A program made the translations under genes and the position numbers. Below, piece after piece: positions 46,401 to 54,005 of a stretch of 64,000 nt of DNA. Location of the stretch: contig NZ_CP108093.1 in NCBI RefSeq assembly GCF_036188265.1, forward strand, positions 3,485,001 to 3,549,000, in the 5' to 3' direction. Each line of letters begins with the position of its first letter. The stretch's first letter is position 1. The DNA comes from Streptomyces sp. NBC_00247. GTDB lineage: Bacteria > Actinomycetota > Actinomycetes > Streptomycetales > Streptomycetaceae. The notes beneath the pieces are model-generated. The model searched no databases, was not told where the DNA came from, and worked only from the letters and a program-made list of their open reading frames with translations.

Positions 46401-47786
46401 CACCGCGAACTGCGCGCGACCCGGGCCGATCAGCTCGACCGCGCCGTCGATGCCCGCCGTCACGACGGCGTCGATGGGCGCCGGAGCCTTGTCGAGTGCC
46501 TCGGTACCGAAGTCCAGGCGCTGGTAGCCCAGGACGTTGTCGACCAGCGTGGTCATCCGGGCGTACCCGGCGGCCAGATGGTGCAGGATCTGGTTCGCCT
46601 CGGGCCAGAGCTGGCCGGCCGGGTCGGAGGCGAGCGTGGCGAGTTCGCCCCGCAGCTCCTCCAGCGGCCCGCGCAGCGACTCGCCGAGAACGGCCGTCAG
46701 CTGCGCGTGCTGGGCGCCGAGCAGGGTGATGTGGTCGGCCTGCTCCTCCAGCTCGGAGGCGTACCGCTCGGTACGGTCGGCGATCTCGGCGGCGTGGCTC
46801 TCGGTGAGGCCGGAGACCTCGGTGGTGTGGTTCTCGGTGAGTTCCGTGACCGCCGCGGTGTGGCTCTCGGCCAGCTCCGCGATCTCGGCGGCGTGCTTCT
46901 CGGTCAGGGCGGCGATCTCGGCGGCGTGCTTCCCGGTCAGCTCCGCGACCTCGGTCGTGTGCTGCTCGGTCAGCTCCTCGTACGGCCTGCGGTCGGTGAA
47001 GGTCATCACCGCGCCGACCAGCTGGTCGCCGTCCCGGACCGGAGCGGTCGTCAGGTCCACCGGAACCCGCGCACCGCTCTTGGACCAGAGCACCTGCCCG
47101 CGCACCCGGTGCTTGCGCCCGGAGCGCAGGGTGTCGGCGAGCGGGGACTCCTCGTACGGGAACGGCTCGCCCTCCGCACGCGAGTGCAGGATCAGCGGGT
47201 GCAGCTCCTTGCCGCCCAGGTCGCTGGCGCGGAAACCGAGGATCTGCGCGGCGGCCGGGTTGACCAGGACGACCCTGCCGTCCGTGTCCGTACCGACCAC
47301 GCCCTCGGACGCGGCCCGCAGGATCATCTCGGTCTGCCGCTGCGAACGGGCCAGCTCGGCCTCGGTGTCGACGGTGCCGGAGAGGTCCCGGACGACGAGC
47401 ATCAGCAGCTCGTCACCGGTGAAGGAGGAGGTCGGGAAGTCGTTGTAGGCGGCCTGTCCGCTGTCGAGACTCGCGCTGGTGACCTCGACCGGGAATTCGT
47501 GGCCGTCGGTCCGGCGCGCGATCATCCGCGTCGGCTTGGTCCTGCCCCGGGAGTCCGCCGAATCGGGGCGGCGCATCGACCCGGGGATCAGCCGCGAGTC
47601 GAACTCGGTGAGCAGATCCAGGAGTCCGCGTCCCACCAGCCCGGTACCGGGCGCCTCGAACATTTCGAGCGCGATGGTGTTGGCGTTGACGACCGTGCCG
47701 TTGGCATTGACGAGCAGCAGCCCGTCAGGGAGGGCGTCGAGTATGGCTGCGAGGCGAGCAGTGCCTCGGGATGGCCTGCTGCTCAC
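43491..47786 (-). CDS. Giant PAS / hendecad coiled-coil / degenerate kinase / receiver protein
   Basis: The 1431-residue protein has two PAS domains (about 10-135 and 150-265), a coiled coil of seven 11-residue repeats (272-348), a dimerisation and ATPase-like region (350-560), a roughly 600-residue Pro/Ala/Gly-rich linker, and two C-terminal receiver-like domains. The H box reads VLGESLRGPLEEL, so the phosphorylated His is lost; the N box also lacks its Asn. The last receiver keeps Asp in LVVMDLMQ but has other changes. It probably signals by protein contact. GTG 47784-47786 has GGGAGG nine bases upstream. Confidence 0.85.
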   Translation of the reverse strand: MSSRPSRGTARLAAILDALPDGLLLVNANGTVVNANTIALEMFEAPGTGLVGRGLLDLLTEFDSRLIPGSMRRPDSADSRGRTKPTRMIARRTDGHEFPVEVTSASLDSGQAAYNDFPTSSFTGDELLMLVVRDLSGTVDTEAELARSQRQTEMILRAASEGVVGTDTDGRVVLVNPAAAQILGFRASDLGGKELHPLILHSRAEGEPFPYEESPLADTLRSGRKHRVRGQVLWSKSGARVPVDLTTAPVRDGDQLVGAVMTFTDRRPYEELTEQHTTEVAELTGKHAAEIAALTEKHAAEIAELAESHTAAVTELTENHTTEVSGLTESHAAEIADRTERYASELEEQADHITLLGAQHAQLTAVLGESLRGPLEELRGELATLASDPAGQLWPEANQILHHLAAGYARMTTLVDNVLGYQRLDFGTEALDKAPAPIDAVVTAGIDGAVELIGPGRAQFAVHAPPIEAEVDARRLATALAHLVADVAGIDSTGKTRIAPGGGYLDSTVVVAAAQRGDVVRIEVRGPFAGGDPVHTPIVRGIVRAHGGVLQTHEMPGMAGSAYVLEVPLGSGSGTVQQQPQHPRQSPAAVPEQSAQPQAEVAAFEAVGAPAVVSGGRRRARRASTDAFLESALSPEGPESLAGAEGAVPAGSTDAGVPVGASDGAGDAGATGRRRARRGPAAVEEQAQEALVPPPSEGSGRRRGRPSPAETAPVPAQAGPAQQAGPTPQPVPGQQAVPVPAQAGPPHRLPAAQARPRGAGQALALPAAGNAPSEGSVVTAAEGAQGAGRPQRGQTVPPQGVPAAPQAPGAQAPATGPQVPGRQGQPVRPEGAGRPALPVRSPVVHDEGAPQPEALAPELQPAGRRARRALAAAQERLAAENAGPRTPFALGPADADRSGAEAVPDRHDATAMGPDEDHTPPQPHPLPAPPSGRRRARPAEAAGSPESWSRVDSTDRVGGPDHGSADDDVQDDDEAPEPALAYAARVRNGAAGDTSAPSAEVAADVPLPPASAVPAAEPEPALPAAPGPVPGETGATAHATGNTFVPPGAVPAARRQPLPAEMPMPGGSDTQGRAFSVRTLGQGVPLVQHLGHQQNQTLGTAGRRRKLSAPPGADAPAPAALPQAPAAPQPARPGSTTASASGQLMTPVSAGRSYAIGAPDEGAEGPEPLDGPGGAVEIANRPQPRPVDDELPPEPLDNPRRLLVWPAPDVSTQQALSDRGYRPVIVHSREEVDAQIAAFPAALFVDPLTGPITRTALQSLRQAAVAAEVPVLVTAGLGQASREAAYGADPAVLLKALAPRDSEQHPPRVLVIEEREEIGGALAQTLERRGMQTVRASTDSEAVDLAARTRPNLVVMDLMQVRRRRAGIIDWLRANGRLNHTPLVVYTSAGLDGPALSLLASGETALFLAERSTSDEVQSRIVDLLAKIGTN
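46743..46973 (-). repeat. Seven tandem 33-base units encoding hendecads
   Basis: The units encode LTxxHxxExxx with His at the fifth place in six copies and Tyr in the last (residues 276, 287, 298, 309, 320, 331; 342). They form the coiled coil after the second PAS domain. Confidence 0.88.
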
Positions 47787-48172
47787 GACGCGCTTCCTCC
47801 CTGTTTACCGCACCTTGCCGGCCCGGGCCTCCATCTTGCCCCTCGGGCCACAGGCTGTCACGGGAGGAGTCTACGGGCACCGGAGCGGGCAGGAACGGTG
47901 GATGAGGAGGAGCTCTCGTCGAGCTTCCGCGCAACCGGTGCGCACCCCAGGCCCCCGAATGCCCCAACACGCCCCGTGCGTACGGCTCCGGGGGTTCGGG
48001 CGGAGCCGTACGCCTGGAGCCCGCGAGAGGGCTCAGGGGATGCGAGAAGGCCGGGGAAAAGGCCCATTCGGCCTACTGGCCGGGCACGCGGGACCCGTAT
48101 GTGCTTCCGATGTGCGTCCGCTGTGCGTGCGGAAGGGCTCCCCCTCGGGCCCGGCCCGGTCCGCCGGCCCGG
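47787..48172. other. Intergenic region upstream of the PAS gene
   Basis: This 386-base gap lies between two minus-strand genes and contains no credible gene. It should hold the promoter of the PAS gene and the terminator of the SSI gene; no clear element was identified. Confidence 0.5.
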
Positions 48173-48937
48173 TTACCGGCCGGTGGCCGGGAGCAGCGGG
48201 CTCAGGGCGTTCCAGCGGGCGATCTCGCAGCCGTTCTTGCGGTTCACGGTCGTGTCGACCGGCCGGCCGCGCCAGGTCCCGGTGATCCGTGCGGTGGCCG
48301 GACCGCCGTACATCTGGGTGCACATCGCGTCCTCGTCCACCGGCCGGAACAGGTCCTCGCCCGCCCCCTCGGCCTCCGCGAGCCGGTCGCAGGCGGCCTG
48401 CGCCTCCGGGTGGTCGCCCCCGCCCCGGGTGCCCGACCGGGTGCCGGCGGCGGGCGCGCACGTCAGCTCGTACGACCCGTCACGGACGGGGCCGCCTGCG
48501 GCGCCCGCCTTACCGGAGTCGGTGCTCCCGGTGTCCTGGACCGTCACGGTGAGCCGGGTGGTCGCGTCCGCCGCGGCTCCGGTGTCTCCCTCGGTGCCAC
48601 CGGTGGTGGGTGCGGGAAGGGTGACGGGCGCCGGGAGGGTGGTGGGCTCGTCGGTGTCCCCGGGCCGGTTGCCGCGGCCGGGGAGGGCGGGGGCGTTCGT
48701 GTCGCGGGGACCACGGGCCTCGGCCGGCCCGGCGCCCTTGCGCGCGGGGCGGAGCATCCCGCTGTACGGGGAGCCGGCGGGCCCGGACTGGACGGCGGGC
48801 CCGGACTGTTCGGACACCGGGATCGGCCCCGACCCCTCGATGGGCACGGGCAGTGGCCCCACGGCCGTGGCGAGGGGGGCGGCGGCGGACAGCGCGGCGA
48901 GCGAGACGACGGCGGTGAGGGCGAGACGGCGCAGCAT
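48173..48937 (-). CDS. SSI-family subtilisin inhibitor with long N-terminal extension
   Basis: The 254-residue protein has a signal peptide (MLRRLALTAVVSLAALSAAA) and about 100 residues of Pro/Gly/Thr-rich sequence. An SSI domain follows with four conserved Cys (ELTCAP, AACDRL, AMCTQMYG, NGCEIAR). By alignment with the classical MCPM-VY reactive site, the P1 residue in AMCTQMYG is Gln, where most SSI have Met or Lys. ATG 48935-48937 has AGGAG seven bases upstream. SSI proteins inhibit secreted subtilisin-like proteases. It differs from the usual 110-residue mature SSI by its long front part. Confidence 0.82.
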   Translation of the reverse strand: MLRRLALTAVVSLAALSAAAPLATAVGPLPVPIEGSGPIPVSEQSGPAVQSGPAGSPYSGMLRPARKGAGPAEARGPRDTNAPALPGRGNRPGDTDEPTTLPAPVTLPAPTTGGTEGDTGAAADATTRLTVTVQDTGSTDSGKAGAAGGPVRDGSYELTCAPAAGTRSGTRGGGDHPEAQAACDRLAEAEGAGEDLFRPVDEDAMCTQMYGGPATARITGTWRGRPVDTTVNRKNGCEIARWNALSPLLPATGR

Positions 48938-49287
48938 TGCGGGACTCCTGGTCCTGGGGCACGGGTGCGGGGAGATGACGGCGGGCAACGGCTGACCCAT
49001 CTCGTGTCCCTGGATCACGTCGGCCCAGCCCTGGTGTCCCTAACGTCCCTCCCGCCCCGACGTTGCGCGATCCGGAGGGGCCGCACGGAGCAAGCCGGGG
49101 CGCACGCGGGGCGTACGGGCGAGGAGAGCGGCCCGGAACACGCATCCGCCGGACCTTCCCCGAATCGGGGGCGAATGTCCTTTGCCCTGGCGCCCACCTG
49201 CCTAGTACCGTGGGCCGCGATTGGTGACACCGCACCCGACTGTGTCATCATCTGCACGCACCACTCGCGCTTGCGCGAAGGTGTGCT

Positions 49288-49378
49288 GGAGGCGTCGCCT
49301 AGTCCGGTCTATGGCGCCGCACTGCTAATGCGGTTTGGGTTTTAAAACCCATCGAGGGTTCAAATCCCTCCGCCTCCG
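49288..49378 (+). tRNA. tRNA-Ser (anticodon GCT)
   Basis: The 91-base cloverleaf has acceptor GGAGGCG/CGCCTCC with discriminator G, anticodon stem-loop CCGCA-CTGCTAA-TGCGG, a long variable arm containing GGGTTTTAAAACCC, and T arm GAGGG-TTCAAAT-CCCTC. Confidence 0.97.
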
Positions 49379-49384
49379 CTCCAT

Positions 49385-49417
49385 CCGAAGCCCCGTGCCC
49401 CTGGCACGGGGCTTCGG
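49385..49417 (+). terminator. Terminator after tRNA-Ser
   Basis: A perfect 15-bp stem (CCGAAGCCCCGTGCC) closes a CCT loop six bases past the tRNA. Confidence 0.85.
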
Positions 49418-49781
49418 TCGTTCCCGGGGTGGGCGGTTCCGGGGGCGGGCCGGCTCGGGCGGGGCGGTGCGGATGGTGGCCGCGCCCGGTGCCGGTCGCC
49501 GCCTGCCGGGCCGCGGCTCCGGTCGTTCCCGGTCGTGATCGTGCCCGGCCGGGTCCGGGTTGCGCCGGTCCCCCGTCGCGGGGATCCGTTCGGAGGGTTT
49601 CCGGGTGCCGGAGCGCCGGAAGGGTGAAGGCGGCAGTGGGTCCCGGCTTGGTCGAGATTCACCCTCTGAGGGCGTTTCCGCAGGTCAGATGGGGTGAGGG
49701 CAATGGATTTCGCGTCCCGGCGCGGTTCATGTAATGTTGTTCTCGCAACGCCGACCGGGAAGAAAAAAACCGGAACGCCAA

Positions 49782-49854
49782 GCACTCGTAGCTTAACGGA
49801 TAGAGCATCTGACTACGGATCAGAAGGTTGCAGGTTCGAATCCTGCCGAGTGCA
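49782..49854 (+). tRNA. tRNA-Arg (anticodon ACG)
   Basis: The 73-base cloverleaf has acceptor GCACTCG/CGAGTGC with discriminator A, anticodon stem-loop TCTGA-CTACGGA-TCAGA and T arm GCAGG-TTCGAAT-CCTGC. The A34 would be edited to inosine. Confidence 0.97.
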
Positions 49855-49862
49855 CAACAGGC

Positions 49863-49896
49863 CAGAGGCCCTCAGGAGAAATCCTGAGGGCCTCTG
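49863..49896 (+). terminator. Terminator after tRNA-Arg
   Basis: A perfect 15-bp stem (CAGAGGCCCTCAGGA) closes a GAAA tetraloop nine bases past the tRNA. Confidence 0.88.
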
Positions 49897-50070
49897 TCGT
49901 GTGTCGTGCCATGTCGTACGGCGTGACAGTGCAGGGGGAGCGAGTTCCCCGGGGCCCGGGTGGGCGGGCGGTCGCTCGCGGCCCCGGAGCACACCGCTGC
50001 GCTCTCCGCTCTTGGACACCGGGGTGGGGCGGCATCACAGTCGGAGGCGGAACGCGGCACGACCGGGGCC

Positions 50071-50370
50071 GAGTTCGTCTCCCGGCTGACGGCCGTCTCG
50101 TTGGTCCTCGCCATGGCGGTGACGGGCTGGGGCACCCTGCGCGGCATGCGCACTTCGGCCCGCCGGATGTTCAGCGTGACGAAGGCGTACGGGGAATGCC
50201 GCACGGTGGCCGACGGGAGCGGCATGGTCAGCAGCACCGGGGAGCACGGGTCCTTCGGCACGGAGTGGTCCGTCTTCCGGGAGTGCCTGGAGAAGGACGG
50301 GCACTTCGTGGTGCTGAGCGGCGACCGCGGGTTCGCGCGGCGGTCGGGGTTCGCGGACGCCCGCCTCGGC
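50071..50370 (+). pseudogene. YcxB-like protein remnant
   Basis: About 100 codons encode a membrane helix (RLTAVSLVLAMAVTGWGTL) followed by a YcxB-like C-terminal part: RTVADGSGMVSSTGEHGSFG, TEWSVFRECLEKDGHFVVLS and GDRGFARRSGFADA. The first membrane helix and start are missing, and the expected LPKR-type end is altered, after which the frame runs into Arg/Gly-rich sequence. It looks like a gene truncated at both ends, just downstream of tRNA-Arg. Deletion or mobile-element activity near the tRNA could explain it. Confidence 0.4.
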
Positions 50371-50537
50371 CGCCCGGTACTCCTCCACGCGTCCTGTTCC
50401 CGTACCGCCCACGGGGGACGATCCGGCGGGACCGGGCGCGTCGAGCGCCGGTACGGACGGGGCCGGTCCGGGGGCCCGTGCCTCCACGTCCGTACCCGTC
50501 CGTACCCGTCCGGAGCCGTTCGAGGCTCGTCGAGCGG

Positions 50538-51782
50538 TCAGGACGCCGCTTCGGGGGCCGGTACGGCTGTTCCCGTCTCCGGTGACGCGTCGAGCGGGGC
50601 CGGGTGAACGACCGGCCGCCGTCGCGACGGGAGGCCGAGGGTGGGGTGGGCGACGCCCCAGGCGGCTCCCTTGCAGACGACCTCCTTGTAGAAGGCGGCG
50701 AGCCGTCCGGTCAGGGCCGCGCTGACGGCGCGGTCGTCGGCGGTGACGTACTGGATGAGGCCCTCCTTGCGCCCCAGCGAGACGCACTGGTTGAAGTAGC
50801 GGGCGGACGGCTCGGGGAGCTCGTCCCCGGTGAGGCGTGCGGCGATGGTGTCGGCGGCCTGCCAGGCGACGGGGACGCCCGAGGCGCAGGACATGCGCAG
50901 CGGCTTGTCGCCCGGGCCGATGGCGTGGGCGGCGTCGCCGATGGCGTACACGTCGGGGTGCGAGACGGAGCGCAGCGTCCTGTCGACCACGATCTGACCG
51001 GTGCCGGTGACTTCCAGGGCGCTGGCCCGTGCGATCGGGTGGACCGCGAAGCCGGCGGTCCACACGGTGACGGCGGCGGGGACGGCGGTGCCGTCGGCGG
51101 TGACGACGTGGCCGGCCTCCACCCCTTCGACGGCGGTGTGCTCGCGGACGGTGATGCCGAGCTTGTCGGCCACCTTCCGCAGGTGGCGGCGGCCCTTGGG
51201 GGAGAGCCAGTCGCCGAGTTCGCCGCGTACGGCGAGGGTGACGCCGAGGTCGGGGCGGGCCTCGGCGATCTCGGTGGCGGCCTCCACGCCGGTGAGGCCG
51301 CCGCCGACGACGACCACGGGCGCTCCGGCGCCGAGACCCGCCAGCCGGTCGCGGAGCCGCAGGGCGCCGGGACGGCCGGCGACGTCGTGGGCGTGCTCCG
51401 CGGTGCCGGGGACACCGTGGGTGTTCCAGCCGCTGCCGAGGGCGTACACGAGGGTGTCGTACGTCAGTTCCTCGGTCCCGCCGGTGTCCGGGGCGGAGAC
51501 CGTGACGGTCCTGCGGTCGGCGTCGACGGCGGTGACCTTGGCGAGCCGCAGCGTGACGCCCGTACCCGCGAACATCGCGGCGAAGGGGCGGGGCCTGAGC
51601 TCCTGGCCGACCGCCAGCTGGTGCAGCCTGACCCGCTCGACGAAGTCGGACTCGGCGTCGACCAGGGTGATGTCGACGTCCTCGGGGCGCAGCCGCTTGG
51701 CGAGGCGGCCGGCGGCGATGGCACCGGTGTATCCGGCTCCGAGGACGATGATGCGGTGCTTCTGGACGGTGTGGGCCTTCAT
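50538..51782 (-). CDS. NDH-2-like FAD-dependent NAD(P)H dehydrogenase
   Basis: The 414-residue flavoprotein has the FAD-binding VLGAGYTGAIAAGRLAKRL, an NAD(P)H Rossmann site PVVVVGGGLTGVEAATEIAE and the FAD-closing DVYAIGDAAHAIG. This arrangement is that of type II NADH dehydrogenases, which pass electrons to quinone without pumping protons. No membrane helix is evident; an amphipathic C-terminal part may attach it. ATG 51780-51782 is used. A perfect TGTGA-N6-TCACA dyad is 84 bases upstream. The ECF41 sigma gene precedes it on the same strand. Confidence 0.87.
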   Translation of the reverse strand: MKAHTVQKHRIIVLGAGYTGAIAAGRLAKRLRPEDVDITLVDAESDFVERVRLHQLAVGQELRPRPFAAMFAGTGVTLRLAKVTAVDADRRTVTVSAPDTGGTEELTYDTLVYALGSGWNTHGVPGTAEHAHDVAGRPGALRLRDRLAGLGAGAPVVVVGGGLTGVEAATEIAEARPDLGVTLAVRGELGDWLSPKGRRHLRKVADKLGITVREHTAVEGVEAGHVVTADGTAVPAAVTVWTAGFAVHPIARASALEVTGTGQIVVDRTLRSVSHPDVYAIGDAAHAIGPGDKPLRMSCASGVPVAWQAADTIAARLTGDELPEPSARYFNQCVSLGRKEGLIQYVTADDRAVSAALTGRLAAFYKEVVCKGAAWGVAHPTLGLPSRRRPVVHPAPLDASPETGTAVPAPEAAS

Positions 51783-51862
51783 TTCCCTGCTCCCTGTCTC
51801 GCGTCCTGTTCCGCGCGGTTCGCCTCTTGAACCGGACGGCCCGACGATTCCTGACAGGGAGG

Positions 51863-51884
51863 CGATGTGAAGCGGCTCACATCG
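51863..51884. promoter_or_regulatory. Rex- or Crp-like operator upstream of the NDH-2-like gene
   Basis: Arms CGATGTGA and TCACATCG are exact complements with a six-base centre AGCGGC. The core TGTGAAGCGGCTCACA has the half-sites and spacing of both Rex operators and the enterobacterial CRP site. It lies between the sigma stop (51897) and the dehydrogenase start (51782). A hairpin role cannot be excluded. Confidence 0.6.
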
Positions 51885-51896
51885 GGCGGGGGGTCG

Positions 51897-52844
51897 TCAG
51901 AACGGCCGGACCAGGGGTTCGCCGTGGTCGCCGGCCGCCGCCCACCGCTCGGTCGCGCGGGCCAGCTTGTCCGGGTTGACCTGGCTCCGGAACGCGGCGA
52001 TGCCCCCGGCGGTGATCTCCATGCAGACGATCCCGATGACCCGGCCGTCGAGGACCACCACCAGGGCGGGCCTGTTGTTGGCGGTCGAGGCCCAGATGCC
52101 GGGGGAGCCGCCGGCGAGGTCGCGCTTGGCCTGGCTGGGCTTGAAGAGGCCGCGCATGAACTTCGCGACCGCGAGGGCTCCCTCGAACGCCGAGGCGCGG
52201 GCCGGGACCTTGCCGCCACCGTCGCCGACGGCGATCGCGTCGCCGGTGAGGAGCGCCACGAGGGGCTCGGTACGGCCGCTGGTCGCGGCGGCGAGGAACT
52301 CGTGGACGATCCGCCGGGCGGCGGCCTCGTCGATCTCGGCACGTGACCTGCCCTCCGCGACGTGCTTCTTGGCGCGGTGGAAGAGCTGCTGGCAGGCGGC
52401 CTCGGTGATGTCGAGGATCTCCGCGATCCTGCGGTGCGGGTAGTCGAAGGCCTCCCGCAGCACGTACACCACGCGCTCGTTGGGGGAGAGGCGTTCCATG
52501 AGGGCGAGGACCGCGTACGAGACGGACTCGCGCTGCTCGACGGTGTCGGCGGGGCCGAGCATCGGGTCACCGGTGAGCAGCGGCTCGGGCAGCCACTGGC
52601 CGACGTAGGTCTCGCGCCGGGCGCGCGCCGAGGTCAGCTGGTTCAGGCACAGGTTGGTGAGGACCTTCGTCAGCCAGGCCTCGGGGACCTCGATGCGGCC
52701 GATGTCGGCGCCCTGCCAGCGCAGGAAGGTGTCCTGCACGGCGTCCTCGGCGTCGCTCGCGGAGCCGAGGAGGCGGTAGGCGATGGCCTCCAGGCGCGGT
52801 CGGGAAGCCTCGAAGCGGTCCACGTCGTCCATGGTCAGTGCCAT
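51897..52844 (-). CDS. ECF41-type RNA polymerase sigma factor with SnoaL-like C-terminal domain
   Basis: The 315-residue protein has sigma region 2 (RLEAIAYRLLGSASDAEDAV), region 4 (LSPNERVVYVLREAFDYPHR) and an added SnoaL-like domain (175-315). The three ECF41 signatures are present: WLPEP (84-88) in the linker, DGGGKV (208-213) and NPDKL (290-294). In this group the C-terminal domain controls sigma activity in place of an anti-sigma factor, and the sigma usually activates a neighbouring oxidoreductase-type gene. Here that neighbour is the NDH-2-like gene. Confidence 0.92.
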   Translation of the reverse strand: MALTMDDVDRFEASRPRLEAIAYRLLGSASDAEDAVQDTFLRWQGADIGRIEVPEAWLTKVLTNLCLNQLTSARARRETYVGQWLPEPLLTGDPMLGPADTVEQRESVSYAVLALMERLSPNERVVYVLREAFDYPHRRIAEILDITEAACQQLFHRAKKHVAEGRSRAEIDEAAARRIVHEFLAAATSGRTEPLVALLTGDAIAVGDGGGKVPARASAFEGALAVAKFMRGLFKPSQAKRDLAGGSPGIWASTANNRPALVVVLDGRVIGIVCMEITAGGIAAFRSQVNPDKLARATERWAAAGDHGEPLVRPF

Positions 52845-52961
52845 GGCGGGGATTGTAGTGGCCCTTCGGGGGATGTGGCCGGGTCCCCTTCACTCGCGTT
52901 CCGGGCCCGTAGGGTTGATCCCTCGTTGTCCGCGGTGGTCTCGGTGTGGGGGGTTCTCGAC

Positions 52962-53936
52962 GTGGGTTGGCGGTGCACCGGACTGCGGTGGCCCGGGGAC
53001 GCCCCGGAGCTGGGCTGGGAGAACGGCCGGGCCCGGCGGGGGAGCGTCCTCGTGTACGGGAGCGAGCTCGGCTTCCGGGCGCTCGGGGAGCGGACTTGCG
53101 TGGGTGCGCGGGGGAACGCCTGCCCGCTCGGGGCGTCCGTGCCGGGGCGGAGTACGGGGGCCAGGTGCGCGGAGTGCGCGCGGCTGGACCGGCAGCACTC
53201 GGTGGCGGCGGACACCGTCGCGGACGACCCGCGCACCTACCGGGTCTACCTCGCCTGGTTCGGGCCCGGGATGGTCAAGGTCGGGATCACCGCCGAGGAG
53301 CGGGGCGCCGCGCGGCTGCGGGAGCAGGGCGCCGTGGTCTTCAGCTGGCTGGGCCGGGGGCCGCTGATGGCGGCGCGCCGGACCGAGGAGGTGCTGCGCG
53401 CCGCGCTGGGGGTGCCGGACCGGATTCCGTACGCCCGCAAGCGCGCGGTGCGCGGGGTGCTGCCGGACGCCCGGGAGCGCGGCGGCGAGGTCGCGGAGCT
53501 GTACGGGCGGGCGGCGGCGCTCGAGGGGCGGGGCTGGCCGGAGTCGCTGGAGCGGCTGCCGTACGAGGCGGTGGACCACGCGGAGATCTTCGGCCTGGCG
53601 GCACCGGGCACGGCGGCCGGGGCGGTACGGGAGCCGGGCGCGGCCGTCGGCGCGGTGCGGGGACTGGTCGCGGGCGGTGGGGTGGCAGGGCGGCTGGTGG
53701 CGGCGGCCGGGCCGGATCTGCACCTGGCGACCGGTGGCGGTGACGGCGCCGGCGGCGTGGTGGTGGTGCTCGACACCCGGCTGATGACCGGCTGGGAGCT
53801 CGTCCGCGCCGCCGGAGCGCCGCCCGGGAGCGGGGCGGACGGCGGCGGGAGGGGCGGTAGTGGCGGCTGGGGTCCGGCGGTGACCGTTCCCGTCGAGGAT
53901 CTGGGGCCCGGCACGGTGCAGGACGGGCTGTTCTGA
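52962..53936 (+). CDS. DUF2797 protein with GIY-YIG-like core
   Basis: The 324-residue protein has an N-terminal region with paired Cys (RTCVGARGNACPLG, GARCAECARLD), probably zinc-binding. A GIY-YIG-like stretch follows: TYRVYLAWFGPGMVKVGITA and AARLREQGAVVFSWLG. DUF2797 proteins are thought to be nuclease-fold relatives of unknown function. The Gly/Ala-rich last 100 residues are poorly conserved. The start is uncertain: GTG 52962 is preferred, and GTG 52944 would add six residues. It is divergent from the ECF41 gene. Confidence 0.75.
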   Translation: MGWRCTGLRWPGDAPELGWENGRARRGSVLVYGSELGFRALGERTCVGARGNACPLGASVPGRSTGARCAECARLDRQHSVAADTVADDPRTYRVYLAWFGPGMVKVGITAEERGAARLREQGAVVFSWLGRGPLMAARRTEEVLRAALGVPDRIPYARKRAVRGVLPDARERGGEVAELYGRAAALEGRGWPESLERLPYEAVDHAEIFGLAAPGTAAGAVREPGAAVGAVRGLVAGGGVAGRLVAAAGPDLHLATGGGDGAGGVVVVLDTRLMTGWELVRAAGAPPGSGADGGGRGGSGGWGPAVTVPVEDLGPGTVQDGLF

Positions 53937-53949
53937 CCCGTTCTCCTTC

Positions 53950-53974
53950 AGCCCGCTTCGGTTCGGAGCGGGCT
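53950..53974 (+). terminator. Hairpin terminator after the DUF2797 gene
   Basis: Arms AGCCCGCT (53950-53957) and AGCGGGCT (53967-53974) enclose a nine-base loop 13 bases after the stop. Confidence 0.65.
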
Positions 53975-54005
53975 TGGTCTCCTCATGACCAGAGCCTGAC
54001 CCGTT

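Noticed and set aside
43647..48995. A 1782-codon open frame on the plus strand opposite the PAS gene
   Set aside because: It is the antisense shadow of a G/C-rich gene: its product is rich in Arg, Gly and Pro with no domain, while the minus strand has recognisable PAS and receiver domains.
49288..49896. Integrated element or attachment-site duplication at the tRNA genes
   Set aside because: No repeated tRNA 3' segment, integrase gene or foreign composition was seen downstream.
51863..51884. Simple transcription terminator of the sigma gene
   Set aside because: The stem is only 8 bp with no T-run and the core matches a known operator form; kept as an alternative only.
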